The notes under the pieces are model-generated. The model was given only the letters and a program-made list of their open reading frames with translations, made no database searches and was not told the origin of the DNA. A DNA stretch of 64,000 nucleotides, taken from assembly GCF_932526225.1 (NCBI RefSeq), contig NC_064040.1, positions 13,554,856 through 13,618,855 on the forward strand, in the 5' to 3' direction. Shown here in pieces: positions 58,101 to 64,000 of this stretch. Position numbers and translations under genes: made by a program. Within the stretch, counting starts at the first letter, position 1. The number at the start of each line of letters is the position of its first letter. This stretch comes from Nematostella vectensis (Eukaryota > Cnidaria > Anthozoa > Actiniaria > Edwardsiidae).

Positions 58101-58727
58101 GCAAAACCTCAGATGACAGAAATGACCTCAAAAGAACACAGTCAAACTCCTGGATCAATTTCATAATCTGAAAACAAACAAGAAATAAAAAAGGGAAATC
58201 GCTGTCGTATGTTTTTTTTTAATAATAATAAACATAAAATCAGACTTTGGTTTTATGTACCTTTTGAATTCGCTGGAAAAGCTTGAGATTGTCAACATTC
58301 TCGATGTACGTTTTGCAGGTCATTTTCGCAAAAGCCTCTAAACAGCCAAAGTGATTGTTTGATCCATCAGCAGAACTCCTCAAATCTAAAACTTGAGCAT
58401 CCTTCCACAGCTGTTCGGCCAAAATCACCTTCATTTTCTGTGAAGACTCGCTGAAAATAAATTTGAAACACTGCGTTATACACAGGTAATAGCTACAGAA
58501 TCATGGCGCATGGAAATTCAGTGCGAGATCATTGTCCTTGTCCTTTATAAACTTATTGTTATTTTTCGTAAGAAGGTAACTTAAGTGTGTGCTTACCAAA
58601 GAAGTCGTTCAGAAGTAGCGAAAACCTTTAGCCATTTTGTCAGTCCCTTTGTTGAACAAAGTTCGATGTATTTTGAAGCAATATTTTGCGCTGTCTCATA
58701 CTCCATTTGGTTGGCTGGAACAACCAT
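22090..58727 (-). CDS. THADA: THADA homologue (whole gene span)
   Basis: About 36 coding exons predict about 1880 aa, close to the 1953 aa of human THADA. Exons were assigned by splice sites, phase continuity and collinear similarity to THADA from residue about 150 to the C-terminus. The best-conserved block is the DUF2428 core, with LPQVHAINILRALYQDT, FLSPSWAVRNAATQLFG and LRIFGHKQG (exons 26-27), followed by ALVPFVPI and AIHGTLLQ (exon 28). THADA proteins are large helical ARM/HEAT-repeat-type proteins; in flies THADA binds the ER calcium pump and affects lipid storage and thermogenesis. The role here is by homology only. Exon coordinates are given in the three block entries. Uncertain points: the junction between exons 3 and 4 (a missing exon is likely) and the acceptor of exon 20. 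Introns carry a nested gene, a LINE, foldback elements and many exon-edge duplications. Confidence 0.9.
22505..23010 (-). mobile_element. Decayed LINE reverse-transcriptase fragment
   Basis: Two minus-strand pieces: an upstream RT finger segment (PIHKKSAKDLPENYRPIYLT, about 22850-22920) and a palm segment (GIPQRSVLGPTLFLLYINDI, about 22590-22650) with FAEDT where FADDT is expected. The part between is deleted and frames differ. Non-LTR RT, CR1/L2-like by these motifs. It is in THADA intron 35. Confidence 0.75.
22999..23345. repeat. 70-bp tandem repeat
   Basis: About five units of exactly 70 bp; CCTTGCCACACATGACGTTA starts at 22998, 23068, 23138 and onward. The module AAGATCATAAGAGTCATAAG is also found once at about 26749-26768, beyond the LINE, so the LINE sits between copies of it. 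Confidence 0.9.
23345..26735 (-). mobile_element. CR1/L2-like LINE, internally deleted and frameshifted
   Basis: Minus-strand order: ORF1-like start MLEDSRDVSSLDK (26502), a coiled-coil and basic stretch, then an SGNH/GDSL hydrolase (GDSMVKF ... HVGTNDL) with a frameshift at a run of A near 25630. There follows the usual EN-RT linker (WEKWRTLFISCLDKHAPLR) and RT with GVPQGSIIGPLLFLIYINDL and YADDT, ending at 23415. The APE endonuclease normally between hydrolase and linker is missing, and further frameshifts occur near 25210, 25020 and 24600. The 3' tail has TGTATGTATGTAT. ORF1 esterases of this type are typical of CR1/L2 elements. It cannot be autonomous. Confidence 0.85.
27009..27603 (-). 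repeat. 45-bp array of THADA exon 33 end plus splice donor (12 copies)
   Basis: Twelve 45-bp units run from the real exon end into intron 33. Each has CTCGCGAAC(T/C)(T/C)TCATCTCAAG then GTAAGACC (one GTGAGACC). Donor-adjacent exon edges fall at 27522, 27477, 27432 and so on every 45 bp. The exon frame is open through seven units (consensus LANSHLKVRPFNTAQ) and stops at a TAA in the eighth. Any of the first seven donors joins exon 34 in frame, adding 0-90 aa. The same edge block begins in the genuine exon (LANFHLK). Confidence 0.93.
27985..28560. other. THADA intron 31 with CCGT microsatellite
   Basis: (CCGT)n at about 28058-28082 and pyrimidine-rich GTCTGTC stretches; the rest is AT-rich. 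No gene is visible. Confidence 0.6.
29180..29335 (-). repeat. Partial copy of exon 31 start upstream of its acceptor
   Basis: CCTAGTTTAGCCA with the preceding CGACATG(A/T)CT occurs inside exon 31 (about 29180-29202) and again in the intron at about 29306-29328. Nearby GACAAAGAAAATG and an inverted CATTTTCTTGTCG suggest a small local duplication or inversion at the acceptor. Confidence 0.5.
29630..30270. other. THADA intron 29
   Basis: Contains a plus-strand open frame of 106 codons (29718-30038) without recognisable domains. It is not supported as a gene. AT-rich otherwise. Confidence 0.4.
30998..31291. mobile_element. MITE with CCGTACCCAGG ends
   Basis: Left end GACCCGTACCCAGGGGGTGC near 30999 and right end CCTGGGTACGGACC near 31272 are inverted repeats bounding about 290 bp with a C18 tract. 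This end sequence resembles the CCGTAGCCAGG element at 60153. THADA intron 27. Confidence 0.7.
32931..33606. mobile_element. Foldback element, ~80 bp arms with inner palindrome
   Basis: Arm 32931-33015 (CAGCTATTCCAATAAACGTT onward) is repeated inverted at 33524-33606. Each arm contains the palindrome CCATACCGCGAGGTGGTATGG next to GAGCGCTCTGCCGCACGC. About 500 bp of unrelated noncoding sequence separates the arms. Located in THADA intron 26. Confidence 0.85.
34200..35850. other. THADA intron 25, segment with no gene seen
   Basis: AT-rich intron between exon 26 and the nested gene. Several short frames on the minus strand lack domain features. Nothing else can be supported. Confidence 0.45.
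35857..37251 (-). CDS. Single-exon type II membrane protein, glycosyltransferase-like
   Basis: An uninterrupted 464-aa frame nested in THADA intron 25 on the same strand. A short basic cytoplasmic head (MRTGFLSRMKTDR) is followed by one membrane segment at about residues 26-48 (ICAVTSLFIIIFIS), then a lumenal domain. DIIAWMDNDAAYA at 194-206 has the DxD form used by GT-A glycosyltransferases for metal and nucleotide-sugar binding. FMTYFPVYIYRDTF and GYNRQLWSSFFID resemble acceptor-side and core motifs of such enzymes. Eleven or so cysteines in the lumenal part suit a Golgi enzyme. I do not recognise the exact family, so the enzyme activity is inference. The start has several Met options (residues 1, 9, 25). 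Lack of introns inside an intron-rich gene suggests a retrocopy or a lineage-specific duplicate. Confidence 0.8.
   Translation of the reverse strand: MRTGFLSRMKTDRTTVTNIKSKLSMWIFSIKSFTLICAVTSLFIIIFISSQENAYTATVEPSVFGGMLSQNLTPVATTETPGNHKVTVFLRLTSNEEHKRRLFCYFMRTFVLYWPTYLPGKTVLVFDQESEQDHNFGFEMVNMTTNRFPHHKFEVKYEPLPNKSALEFSGSPKPPGYNRQLWSSFFIDKYTDDDIIAWMDNDAAYAIPVTASSIFNGDKLRAMGSECSMSISWVQTWATTTELALGVPMIADFMTYFPVYIYRDTFTNCRNHILKRFKTNDFVEAFRGFYKGYISPVCIILSYAWHFERDRYDWSFKMCSNLAEYNKKLSKDSQIPPENAKVFLPQPQTAFHYRDYVDFLMSNIRISYCLAKESEAQSIVKCPARNVSMDRSLILFHHDLQRVESPFDTPCAGEHRAACLKILQEYFQDVKRELEQGVRTLEWQSVETVDEIAKQNGIQCSALL
37225..37400 (-). promoter_or_regulatory. Upstream region of the nested gene (copied at 39885-40055)
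   Basis: The segment spanning the start codon and about 150 bp upstream has GCGCACGCGCGCAAT, GAGACCGGTTAC, AATGATGCATAACG and CCTCTATTTCTGATA. The same words in the same order occur at 39885-40055 (GTGCACGCGCACAAC, TAGACCGGTTGCACC, CGATGCATAACGC, CCCTATTTCTGGTA). It probably includes the promoter and 5' UTR; function is not shown. Confidence 0.5.
37680..38320. other. THADA intron 25, unassigned
   Basis: No exon or recognisable element; AT-rich with short frames. Confidence 0.4.
38330..38965 (-). repeat. Inverted array of the CRE-palindrome satellite
   Basis: About five units in opposite orientation to 13820-14610, with anchors AACCAAACTTGG(T/C)A(T/G)GTGTCAT near 38459, 38610, 38760, 38829 and 38950. 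TGACGTCAACGATGACGTCA-type palindromes and CACGTGA words are present between anchors. Confidence 0.8.
39420..39720 (+). repeat. Dispersed repeat copy (partner of 19597-19870)
   Basis: Diverged direct copy of the repeat at 19597-19870, including GAGCTATGATTTGGCTAAAG and CACCTTGGTTGGATGCATAT. THADA intron 25. Confidence 0.65.
39885..40055 (-). repeat. Second copy of the nested gene's 5' region
   Basis: About 170 bp aligned with 37225-37400 in the same orientation, with no following open frame resembling the 464-aa protein. It is either a dead paralogue's promoter or a dispersed repeat that donated the promoter. Confidence 0.55.
40173..40833. mobile_element. 661-bp nonautonomous element with perfect 19-bp ends on TTAA
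   Basis: TTAAGGTAATTCCCTTGAA at 40173 and its exact reverse complement at 40815-40833. TTAA at both edges fits a piggyBac-type TTAA target duplication, though the ends do not begin with the CCC common in piggyBac. The interior has no transposase and two AAATGGGGGTA(C/A)CG blocks. THADA intron 25. Confidence 0.8.
41055..41505. repeat. ~45-60 bp minisatellite, CCCGAAACCACAATCCTCCC
   Basis: Roughly eight variable units sharing TACTCTATGCCAAACC, CCCGAAACCACAATCC and C-rich spacers. Open frames in several phases are by-products. It lies about 350 bp into THADA intron 25 and shows no clear link to the exon 25 edge. Confidence 0.85.
41848..51371 (-). CDS. THADA: THADA exons 15-25 (central part)
   Basis: Exons: 51182-51371, 50519-50612, 50092-50224, 49910-50016, 49277-49354, 47796-47967 (or right edge 47977), 46726-46952, 45734-45925, 44127-44266, 42938-43096 and 41848-42005. 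Phases agree, except that exon 20 needs the AAG acceptor at 47968-47970 to stay in frame with exon 19. Useful anchors are DRLLRGFLLHNLNIANPAFR (exon 17), aligning with the human ITYNLNSQSPGVRQ region, and LISPDDMTLIADTLMKI plus RHWGILLSCKASLLQ across exons 24-25, matching the human segment before the DUF2428 core. Exons 15, 23, 24 and 25 have tandemly duplicated splice edges. Confidence 0.82.
42001..42053 (-). repeat. Duplicated acceptor of THADA exon 25
   Basis: ATGCCCTAATAAGGGAGCAG occurs at 42001-42020 and 42033-42052. On the minus strand each reads CTCCCTTATTAG then GGCAT, i.e. a branch-like/acceptor edge. The copy nearer the exon is the one in phase with exon 24. Confidence 0.85.
42074..42392. 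mobile_element. ~320-bp foldback MITE in THADA intron 24
   Basis: Arms of about 95 bp at 42074-42170 and 42298-42392 (GGCTTACCATC, TTATCATCAGAATTATTT, GTAAATGATC, ACAAAATAAAGGTC in inverted order). The loop contains GAGAGAGAGACC pyrimidine/purine runs. No coding capacity. Confidence 0.88.
42400..42830. repeat. CAA/CGA-rich low-complexity stretch
   Basis: Imperfect ACAACAACGACGACAACG repeats over about 400 bp in THADA intron 24. Open frames on the opposite strand are low-complexity artefacts. Confidence 0.85.
43030..43850 (-). repeat. Copies of THADA exon 24 acceptor edge with 21-bp expansion
   Basis: The exon 24 start (acceptor CATGCCTTAG then GCTGGCTCAAGCC, TTGTCTAGTGTAGC, GAGCGTGTC) recurs upstream with edges near 43175 and 43715 and a decayed copy near 43820. 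Between the 43175 and 43715 copies the GAGCGTGTC segment has expanded into about 22 units of 21 bp (GTGCAAAGCGTGTCATTGT type; VRAKRVI repeat), open in the exon frame for over 130 codons. The 43175 copy keeps CTTAG; the 43715 copy has CTTCG and is dead. Confidence 0.85.
43915..44180 (-). repeat. Four diverged copies of THADA exon 23 end plus donor
   Basis: The exon end AGCTCGTTATGTCATGTTGC ... AACATCAAG with donor GTTAGGG (44126) is followed in the intron by copies ending near 44062 (no GT), 43980 (AACATTAAA then GTAAGG) and 43925 (CACATTAAG then GTAAGG). G-rich and TG-rich intron spacers are repeated with them. Confidence 0.8.
44286..45225. repeat. Inverted-repeat-rich insert with displaced copy of exon 23 start
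   Basis: Contains inverted pairs: AAACATT(T/G)GCGT ... ACGCAAATGTTT near 44300 and 44415, and CTACAATCAGCGACAAAAC (44825) with GTTTTGTCGCTGATTGTAC (45092). At 45173-45225 a copy of the exon 23 acceptor edge appears (CATCCCAGCAAATAACGCGC versus CATCCCGGCAAATGATGCAC at 44238), as if an element separated two tandem copies. Confidence 0.65.
47425..47668. mobile_element. MITE with GTGTAGTTTCTGAAAATATC ends
   Basis: Left end at about 47425 (GTAGTTTCTGAAAATATCCA then a C17 run) and inverted right end at about 47640-47668. The G-rich interior has repeated GGAAATTCCAGAGGGG. THADA intron 20. Confidence 0.8.
48000..49270. other. THADA intron 19, no gene seen
   Basis: AT-rich intron with short frames only. 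A small in-frame exon may hide here, since exons 19 and 20 join cleanly only through a weak AAG acceptor. Confidence 0.4.
50700..51371 (-). repeat. Four to five tandem copies of THADA exon 15 end plus donor
   Basis: The exon end (GTCTTGGTATTGCACAGACG, CAGGTTATG) with donor GTAAGT (exon edge 51182) is followed by copies with edges near 51066 (donor lost, GATAAG), 50924 (GTAAGA) and 50794 (GTAGGG), plus a partial copy near 50710-50760. Period 115-145 bp. The exon frame runs on to a TAG near 50963. Confidence 0.88.
51420..52440. other. THADA intron 14, no gene seen
   Basis: AT-rich intron. A segment near 51490-51740 with AGAAATCTTCCATTTCCATCG-like words resembles sequence near 44515-44590, suggesting another dispersed repeat. 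No exon is supported. Confidence 0.4.
52442..58727 (-). CDS. THADA: THADA exons 1-14 (N-terminal part)
   Basis: Exons in transcript order: 58597-58727 (ATG at 58727-58725), 58261-58450, 58046 or 58050-58167, 56345-56401, 55895-56026, 55644-55758, 55337-55509, 54850-54958, 54637-54773, 54169-54264, 53648-53755, 53210-53319, 52884-52914 (a 31 bp microexon) and 52442-52500. From exon 4 on, every phase agrees. Exon 3 cannot join exon 4 in frame with either donor (GTACAG or GTTGGT), so an exon between 56401 and 58046 is probably unseen. Exon 11 holds WHVKTKYGLLCDLL, aligning with the human WHIKGKYTCLGCL segment. Exon 10 uses an AAG acceptor chosen because it keeps phase and alignment length. Confidence 0.8.
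53815..54040 (-). mobile_element. tRNA-derived SINE
   Basis: On the minus strand a tRNA-like head has box A TGGCGCAGTTGGCAGAGC (about 54027-54010) and box B GGGTTTGATTCCC (about 53967-53954) at tRNA-like spacing but without full stem pairing. A roughly 130-bp non-tRNA tail follows. It sits in THADA intron 10. Confidence 0.7.
56410..58040. other. THADA intron(s) between exons 3 and 4
   Basis: AT-rich sequence plus the 21-bp array at 57540-57930. The minus-strand segment at about 57917-57976 (CAG acceptor, then frame ANETLPRLASLLKSSNTQ) has the right phase to follow exon 3 if the GTTGGT donor is used, but it runs into the array without a usable donor. A missing exon is likely here. Confidence 0.4.
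57540..57930. repeat. 21-bp minisatellite GAGACATCAGAGATAGAGG
   Basis: About 18 units of 21 bp with one 12-bp shortened unit near 57720. The unit encodes heptapeptide repeats on both strands. On the minus strand it starts exactly at the end of the possible exon noted at 57917-57976, so it may be another exon-edge array. Confidence 0.9.
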
Positions 58728-58954
58728 GATCGCTTTCTCTAGATCAAAATGGATTGAACACGTTGGCTAAGTTTACAGATATGGCTCCGTCCGCCATATT
58801 GGACGTGTAAAATTATCCTTGCCTGGAATCTATTTCCACAGGTAGCCCATACACAAAGACTGGAAACGAGTCTTTGTAAAATGGCGACGAAAGTAGTCGA
58901 AGAAGTTGACTTTGTTTGATAGAATTGTCTAAATTTCACATATATGCTCGCAAG
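58728..58954. promoter_or_regulatory. Divergent THADA/GINS1 promoter
   Basis: Only 227 bp separate the two start codons on opposite strands. Two YY1-type core words are visible, GCCATATT at 58793 and AAAATGGCGAC at 58878. No TATA box is clear. Such short head-to-head spacing usually means a shared bidirectional promoter; expression data would be needed to show it. Confidence 0.65.
58881..58919 (+). CDS. Possible 12-codon upstream ORF of GINS1
   Basis: ATGGCGACG at 58881 opens a frame of 12 codons ending with TGA at 58919, 35 bp before the GINS1 ATG. The ATG overlaps a YY1-like word. Whether it is transcribed depends on the start site, which is unknown. Confidence 0.3.
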   Translation: MATKVVEEVDFV

Positions 58955-61900
58955 ATGTTTGGGGACAAAGCTTTGGAACTTATCAGGGAGCTTAAGCGAA
59001 CAATGGACGCTTCGTTACCCCCTTATAACGTAAGTTTAAATGTGAAGACATTTTTGGCGCGAAACTTGTGATCCGGAGTGACCATTCCTTCAAATCTGAC
59101 ACACTTCCAACAATATCACAGGAGGACATTGTTAGACAAGTTCTCGAAGAAATGAAGGCATTATTTGAGCAGAATCAACGTGAAGTGTAAGTTTATTATT
59201 GTAGTTCTTATCCAAGCAATCCAGTTATTACACTGTAACTTAGGGTTAGCAACTTTTCTTATGCATTAGTCATTTGAAACCCCCGCCCCAATGGTCCCGG
59301 GGAAGTATGGGGTTAACGTGGGGGTTTAGAGCACTTTTGAACGAGAATCTGTCCCAAGGGGGTGGGGGAATGACTGAGTTTTCGACTCTAAGAATTGTCC
59401 CCACCCTAGAGGCTTTGGGACAAGTGAAAATCATCACAAATGTACTTTGCAAAAGTCAAGTCATCATTTCCATGTATCAGCATGTGGCAAGCTGCACCGC
59501 GAAATGTACTAAAATGAATATGGATGATATAACCAACGCCAGATAAAGATGATTTATTTTTCCTTTTTTTATATTAACTGTTATCTTCATAGTTATTGGT
59601 ACAAATGTACTCCCTGGAGTGTACTGGCTTGGAAAGATAAAGGCTTATTTCAGATTACTTATTGTCTTTAAATGTCAGGTAGTTGCCTATAGTTTGCATC
59701 CCGAGGGGTAGGGGCATTTTATTGCAGTGTTGTCCTTTGGGGGTGGGGGCTTTTCTCTGTTTAGTACAGCGTCAAAGTCTAATCCCCCACCCTTCCCCGG
59801 GACCATGGGGGTGGGGGTTTCAATTGACTAGTGCATTACTTACTTGGGTATCTTACGAAATTCCTCTTTTTCGTTGATAGTAATGCTACTGTAGCAGGCG
59901 AGTCAGGGCTATTTTCTGGCGTTCAAGTTAGACATGCAAGTCTAGAGAGGGACAAAAGATGTCTTCTGGCATACTTGTAAGTTGATGGCCCCCTATGCCT
60001 CCCCCCCCCCCCAGCTCACCATTACCACCCCTCTCCCCCCTAAATAAGTTGTTTGCATGGGGGCATTGTCAGCACTGACAATTATAGATGCTAGGGAGTG
60101 GGAGACAATTTCAGTATTGAAGAGGGTTGGGGTTTTGCAAATTTATACACTAGGGCAGGCCCGTAGCCAGGATTTTGAGTGGGTTGGTTTGTTTTTTTTC
60201 ATTTGAGTGGACCAAATTTCTGGTATACCCCTCTCCTTGCCTTATTACATTAGGCAATCAATACTTCAGTGCTTTTTAACATAAAGCGATAATAAAAAAT
60301 GTGTTTATTATAAAAAAGATTTTTATAGTCATTTTAAAGACATATTGATGTGCACGGTATATCCAGCCAAACCTTATATATATTTTTTGTTTATTCTGAG
60401 CGGAGTAAAGTAGGGTGGGGGATTCGTCCGGACCCTTCGAACCCCCCCTGGCTACGGGCTTGTAGGGTAGGGCAAAAATTTACTAAACACAAGATTTTTA
60501 TAGCCAGTGGTTAGTACAGTAGGATGATACAATGGCGCCATAATGGCTGCCACATCCTGTTACTAGCTCCGTGTTAAATCATGTCTGCCAAGTGAATTAG
60601 CACATTTTGTCTGCGTTATGTGGCCTACGTTTGTCCATTATGTGCCTGTTGTGCTATTTTTCCACTTTGCCACAAATATCGGCAGCTATTTTCTGGTCTA
60701 CGGTCAGCAATTCGTTCTTAGACCATTCTGCCGAGGCCGCCATGTTGGGTCATCGAACACACATTCAACATTGGGACGTGTCGTTTACTCCAGTTCTAAT
60801 CTAAAGTCCATGCGGAAACAGCAGAAACAGAGCTTGCCCGAGGATCTGTGGCAAAAGCTGGGCGAACTTGGCATTAGAAAACCTTTCCGCTCAAGTAGAA
60901 AGAAGAAATTTCGTAACCTGGACAAGCCATTGCTGTGTGGTCCTCCTGTGGATCTTTCCACAGACAACCCATGTTCGATCAACACAGATGGTACTGATAC
61001 AGATCAAGTCAGCGCATCGAAGAAACATATCACGATACCGCCTATCTTGATAAGCAATGTTCGCTCTATTGCAAGCAAAGTTGATGAATTGAAATATATC
61101 TTGGAAATTAATGGGGTGGATATTGCCTGTATTACTGAAACGTGGCTTTGTTATGAGATTCCTGACTCAGCTGTTGCTATGAAAGACTTTACTCTGTTCC
61201 GTAAAGATCGTGGAACTCCTCGTGGGCATGTGGCTTGCTATGTTAGATCCAATATCCCATGTAAGAGGCTGCCTCACCTCGAGCTTACCGGCGCCTTGTC
61301 AGAAGTGATGTGGGTTCAGTTGAGGCCTGTCTGCCTCCCAAGGGAAGTCTCAATTATTCTACTTGGAATTATTTACCACCCTCCCAATGCTACTTCTGAA
61401 GATAACAGCAAACTCTATGACCATGTGCAGCAGGTTGTGGACTCCTTCCTTGTTAACCACCTGGACAGTCTTATTTACGTCACAGGAGACTTTAACCCAA
61501 ATGCCACCAAGATGTCTGCCTCGGTATTTAGGCAAGCATGTGGCATATTCCAGGTGGTTAGAGTGCTGACTCGGGATACTGGCGTTCTGGACTGGTGTAT
61601 GACCAATCGCCCAAAACTGCTACTAGAACCGCGTCAACTCCCAAAAATCGGAACAAGTGATCACTTTACCATCCTTGTGCAGCCGAGTGATCACACGCAG
61701 CGCAGTTGTGAAAAACATACAGTTTCATGATACCAGAGAAAGCGGCCTACGCAACTTTGGTCACTGGATTACAAGCTTTTCCTGGTGCGCGATTTTCTCT
61801 GCTGGTAGCTGCGAGGAGAAATTCCAGATCTTCTTTAAGACTCTTACTGATGCTGTCAACAAATTTCTCTCCGTTAGAGTCTCACGTCGCTGCAGCAATG

Positions 61901-64000
61901 ACAAGCCATGGATTACCCCGTACAAAAAACTTTGCAATCTCCAAGAGACAGCGCTCTCTGTTAAAGCACGGCAAGGATTCTCCGATATTCAAATCCTTAC
62001 GTAATAAAGTTGCAGCTGCTATCTCCACGTGCAAAAGAACCTACCACGACTCCAAATCAAAGAATCTGAAGAACACAAATGTGCGGCGATGGTGGAAAGA
62101 GGTGAAAAGCATCTCTGGAGTCTCGTGTAGCGAGGGTGAATGGTATCGCCAATGATTGATGGTCAAGACATTGACTCCTTTGACACCCTTTGTGGGAGAA
62201 TCAACAACTTCTTTGCGACCTTGACCTCTGGCTTCTCACCCCTATCCCCTCAGGATGTAGCCGATATTCCGCTGCAAGACATACGTACCCGAGAACTTGT
62301 TTCTGATTACGAAGCCTATAAAGCGCTACGCTCAGTTCAAGCTAGAAAATCCTCCGGGCCTGACGGGGTCCCTAATGTAATCCGGAAGGAGTTTGCCTTT
62401 GAATTGGCTTCGGTTGTAAAAGACTTGTACAACACCTTGCTACGCGAAGGGTTCTTACCCGCCTTATTGAAGTGTGCTGTCGTCCGCCCACTACCCAAGC
62501 AATCAACTCCCCGTGATATCAAAGAGGACATCAGGCCAATATCTCTTACCTCCCAGACAGCGAAAGTTATGGAGGGCTTTACACTGTCAAGAGGTCTCCC
62601 AACCATCCTAAGAGACATGGACCCTAAACAATTTGCTGTGGCCGGAAAGTGTACCACCCACACCATTATATACATCTTGCATTTGGCTCTTGAGACATTG
62701 GACAAGGGGAACTGTTGGGTCAGGCTATTTTTCGCTGACTTTAGGAAGGGCTTTGATCTCATTGACCATAAGATCTTATTGGATAAGCTCAAGCTTTATG
62801 ATATTCACCCATGTTTGCTCAGGTGGCTGGCAGCCTTCTTGCTAGATAGGACGCAATACGTTAAGATCTCTCTTGCTTCATCACCTCTAATAAGCCTTAA
62901 TGGGGGAATTCCCCAAGGAACAAGACTCAGTCTGCTATTATTTGCAGTAATGATAAACAGGCTAGTTTCCTTTTGGACGCCTAGAGCGAAATACGTTGAC
63001 GACTTGACAATAATGGAGATTGTACCTCGCAACTCTCCTTCTATTCTCAGTCATGTTGTAAACAGCATTAATTCGTTCGCCTGTAGTAACAACATGGCGC
63101 TTAATCCAAAGAAATGTAAGACTCTGCGGTTTGACTTTTTGCAATATAATAGCTACGAGTGTCCGCCCCTTTCAGTCGGTAGTACTACAATAGAAAGTGT
63201 CAAGTCCTTCAACTTTCTCTGGGTTTTCATCTCAGAGGACTTCTCCTGGGGCCCACACTGTGACTATGTTATTGCAAAGGCAAACCGCAGATTATACGCC
63301 CTCAGAAAGCTTAAACATTCTGGTGTAGCAGACAGTGAAATAATTCAAGTTTATTGTTGTCTTATTAGACCTATCATGGAGTATGCATGCGCGGTCTTTG
63401 CCCACCTTCCTCAGTATCTTAGTCATGCATTAGAAAGAGTCCAGAAACGCGCTTTATCGATCGTCTTTCCTGGTACATCATACCAGGATGCACTTGCCCT
63501 CGCAGGCCTCCCAACCCTAGGGAGGCCTAGGGAGACATCATGTGAGAAACTCATAATGTCGTTAATGCCCAGCAACCCGCTGTACAACCTTGTAACGAAT
63601 CGTATAGATAGATTGAACTACACTTATAATTTAAGATCTCGTGCCAATGTAATTGTGAAACCAACCAACACTGACCGCTTTGGAAATTTCTGCACAAGCA
63701 AACTCGCCTTAAATGTATCTCTTTAATGTATTATGTAATGCTGACTATACCTATAATTCAGATGTAATCTGCTACTGGTATTATAAACTTATTATTAATA
63801 CATATATGCTTGTCCCCTCGAACTCCTGCTCACAGCCCTAGATTATACTAGAATAGGAATGCTTAATAACTTTAACTTTATATTTATACTACACCATCTT
63901 TGTAAAGGTACAACCGAATGAACAGGATTAAAAACCTCAGATGGGAGTTTGGCTCTGTACTGCCTGATGACATCAAGTACAATTTATCTGAACAAGAGGT
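58955..64000 (+). CDS. GINS1: GINS complex subunit 1 (PSF1), 3' part beyond window
   Basis: Exons: 58955-59029, 59122-59186, 59881-59976 and 63908 to the window edge; phases agree. MFGDKALELIRELKR, RQVLEEMKALFEQNQ, RHASLERDKRCLLAYL and LRWEFGSVLPDDIKYNLS match human GINS1 in order (human: ELIRELHR, RQVLEEMKALYEQNQ, RHCSLLRNRRCTVAYL, LRWEYGSVLPNALRF). About 110 of about 196 residues are present. GINS (Sld5-Psf1-Psf2-Psf3) joins Cdc45 and MCM2-7 to form the replicative CMG helicase in the nucleus. Intron 2 holds a MITE-like element and intron 3 a LINE. The last codons before 64000 may be cut by the window or by a donor. Confidence 0.95.
59261..59836. mobile_element. MITE in GINS1 intron 2, ~50-bp terminal inverted repeats
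   Basis: Left end ATGCATTAGTCATTTGAAAC then CCCCGCCCCAATGGTCCCGG; the inverted right end closes with GGTTTCAATTGACTAGTGCAT at 59836. About 480 bp noncoding interior. Confidence 0.85.
60153..60466. mobile_element. MITE with CCCGTAGCCAGG ends in GINS1 intron 3
   Basis: Left GGCCCGTAGCCAGGATTTTG at about 60156; inverted right CCTGGCTACGGGCTTG at about 60450. AT-rich interior, no coding. End sequence related to the 30998-31291 element. Confidence 0.75.
60618..63780 (+). mobile_element. Non-LTR retrotransposon (APE endonuclease + RT), frameshifted
   Basis: First frame 60618-61730: basic N-terminus, then an APE-type endonuclease with ISNVRSIASK, ITETWL, YHPPNA, VTGDFN and a GTSDHF end motif. The linker is split over two more frames (61657-62004, 61727-62155). 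The fourth frame, 62140-63726, is an intact 528-codon RT: RKSSGPDGVP, EDIRPISLTS, LFFADFRKGFDLIDH, GIPQGTRLSLLLFAVMIN and YVDD, followed by a zinc-less C-terminal region. At least three frameshifts make it non-autonomous, but RT integrity suggests a fairly recent insertion. The clade is not resolved; it differs clearly from the 23.3-26.7 kb LINE. It is inserted in GINS1 intron 3 in sense orientation. Confidence 0.88.

Overview
The window is intron-rich animal nuclear DNA. Gene content, compact 100-200 bp exons with GT-AG introns, and a load of CR1/L2-like LINEs, a Penelope-like remnant and many short inverted-repeat elements suggest a cnidarian, most likely an anthozoan such as a sea anemone or coral. 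That assignment is inference; no search could be run.

Layout. (1) 485-3236, + strand: four-exon homeobox gene of the CMP/SATB-dve type (ubiquitin-like domain, CUT-like domain, homeodomain). (2) 5392-17348, + strand: 14-exon DEAD-box helicase resembling mitochondrial DDX28, rebuilt exon by exon with consistent phases. (3) 12-18.6 kb: tRNA-Thr copies (four intact, one decayed), one pair and the decayed copy lying inside the long DDX28 intron 9. (4) 20.8-22.0 kb: Penelope-like GIY-YIG remnant, (TA)n runs and a large foldback. (5) 22090-58727, - strand: THADA homologue, about 36 coding exons and about 1880 aa. Its introns hold a CR1/L2-like LINE, many MITE-like elements and, in the 7.7 kb intron 25, a single-exon type II membrane protein gene (35857-37251). 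(6) 58955 to window end, + strand: GINS1 (PSF1), divergent from THADA across a 227 bp shared promoter, with a LINE in intron 3.

Main unusual signal. At many exon edges of the DDX28-like and THADA genes, the terminal exon bases plus the adjoining splice site have been tandemly copied into the intron. There are about eleven such cases, from two copies to 12-14. The largest arrays adjoining exons have unit lengths divisible by three (42, 45, 57, 21 bp). Two of them, after DDX28 exon 1 and THADA exon 33, contain a ladder of twelve donor-like sites each, in the same reading phase. Neither the homeobox gene nor the visible part of GINS1 shows this.

The genes have no shared pathway: a transcription factor, a mitochondrial RNA helicase, a large ARM/HEAT-type protein (THADA) and a replication-helicase subunit. 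The only regulatory coupling visible is the THADA/GINS1 divergent promoter.
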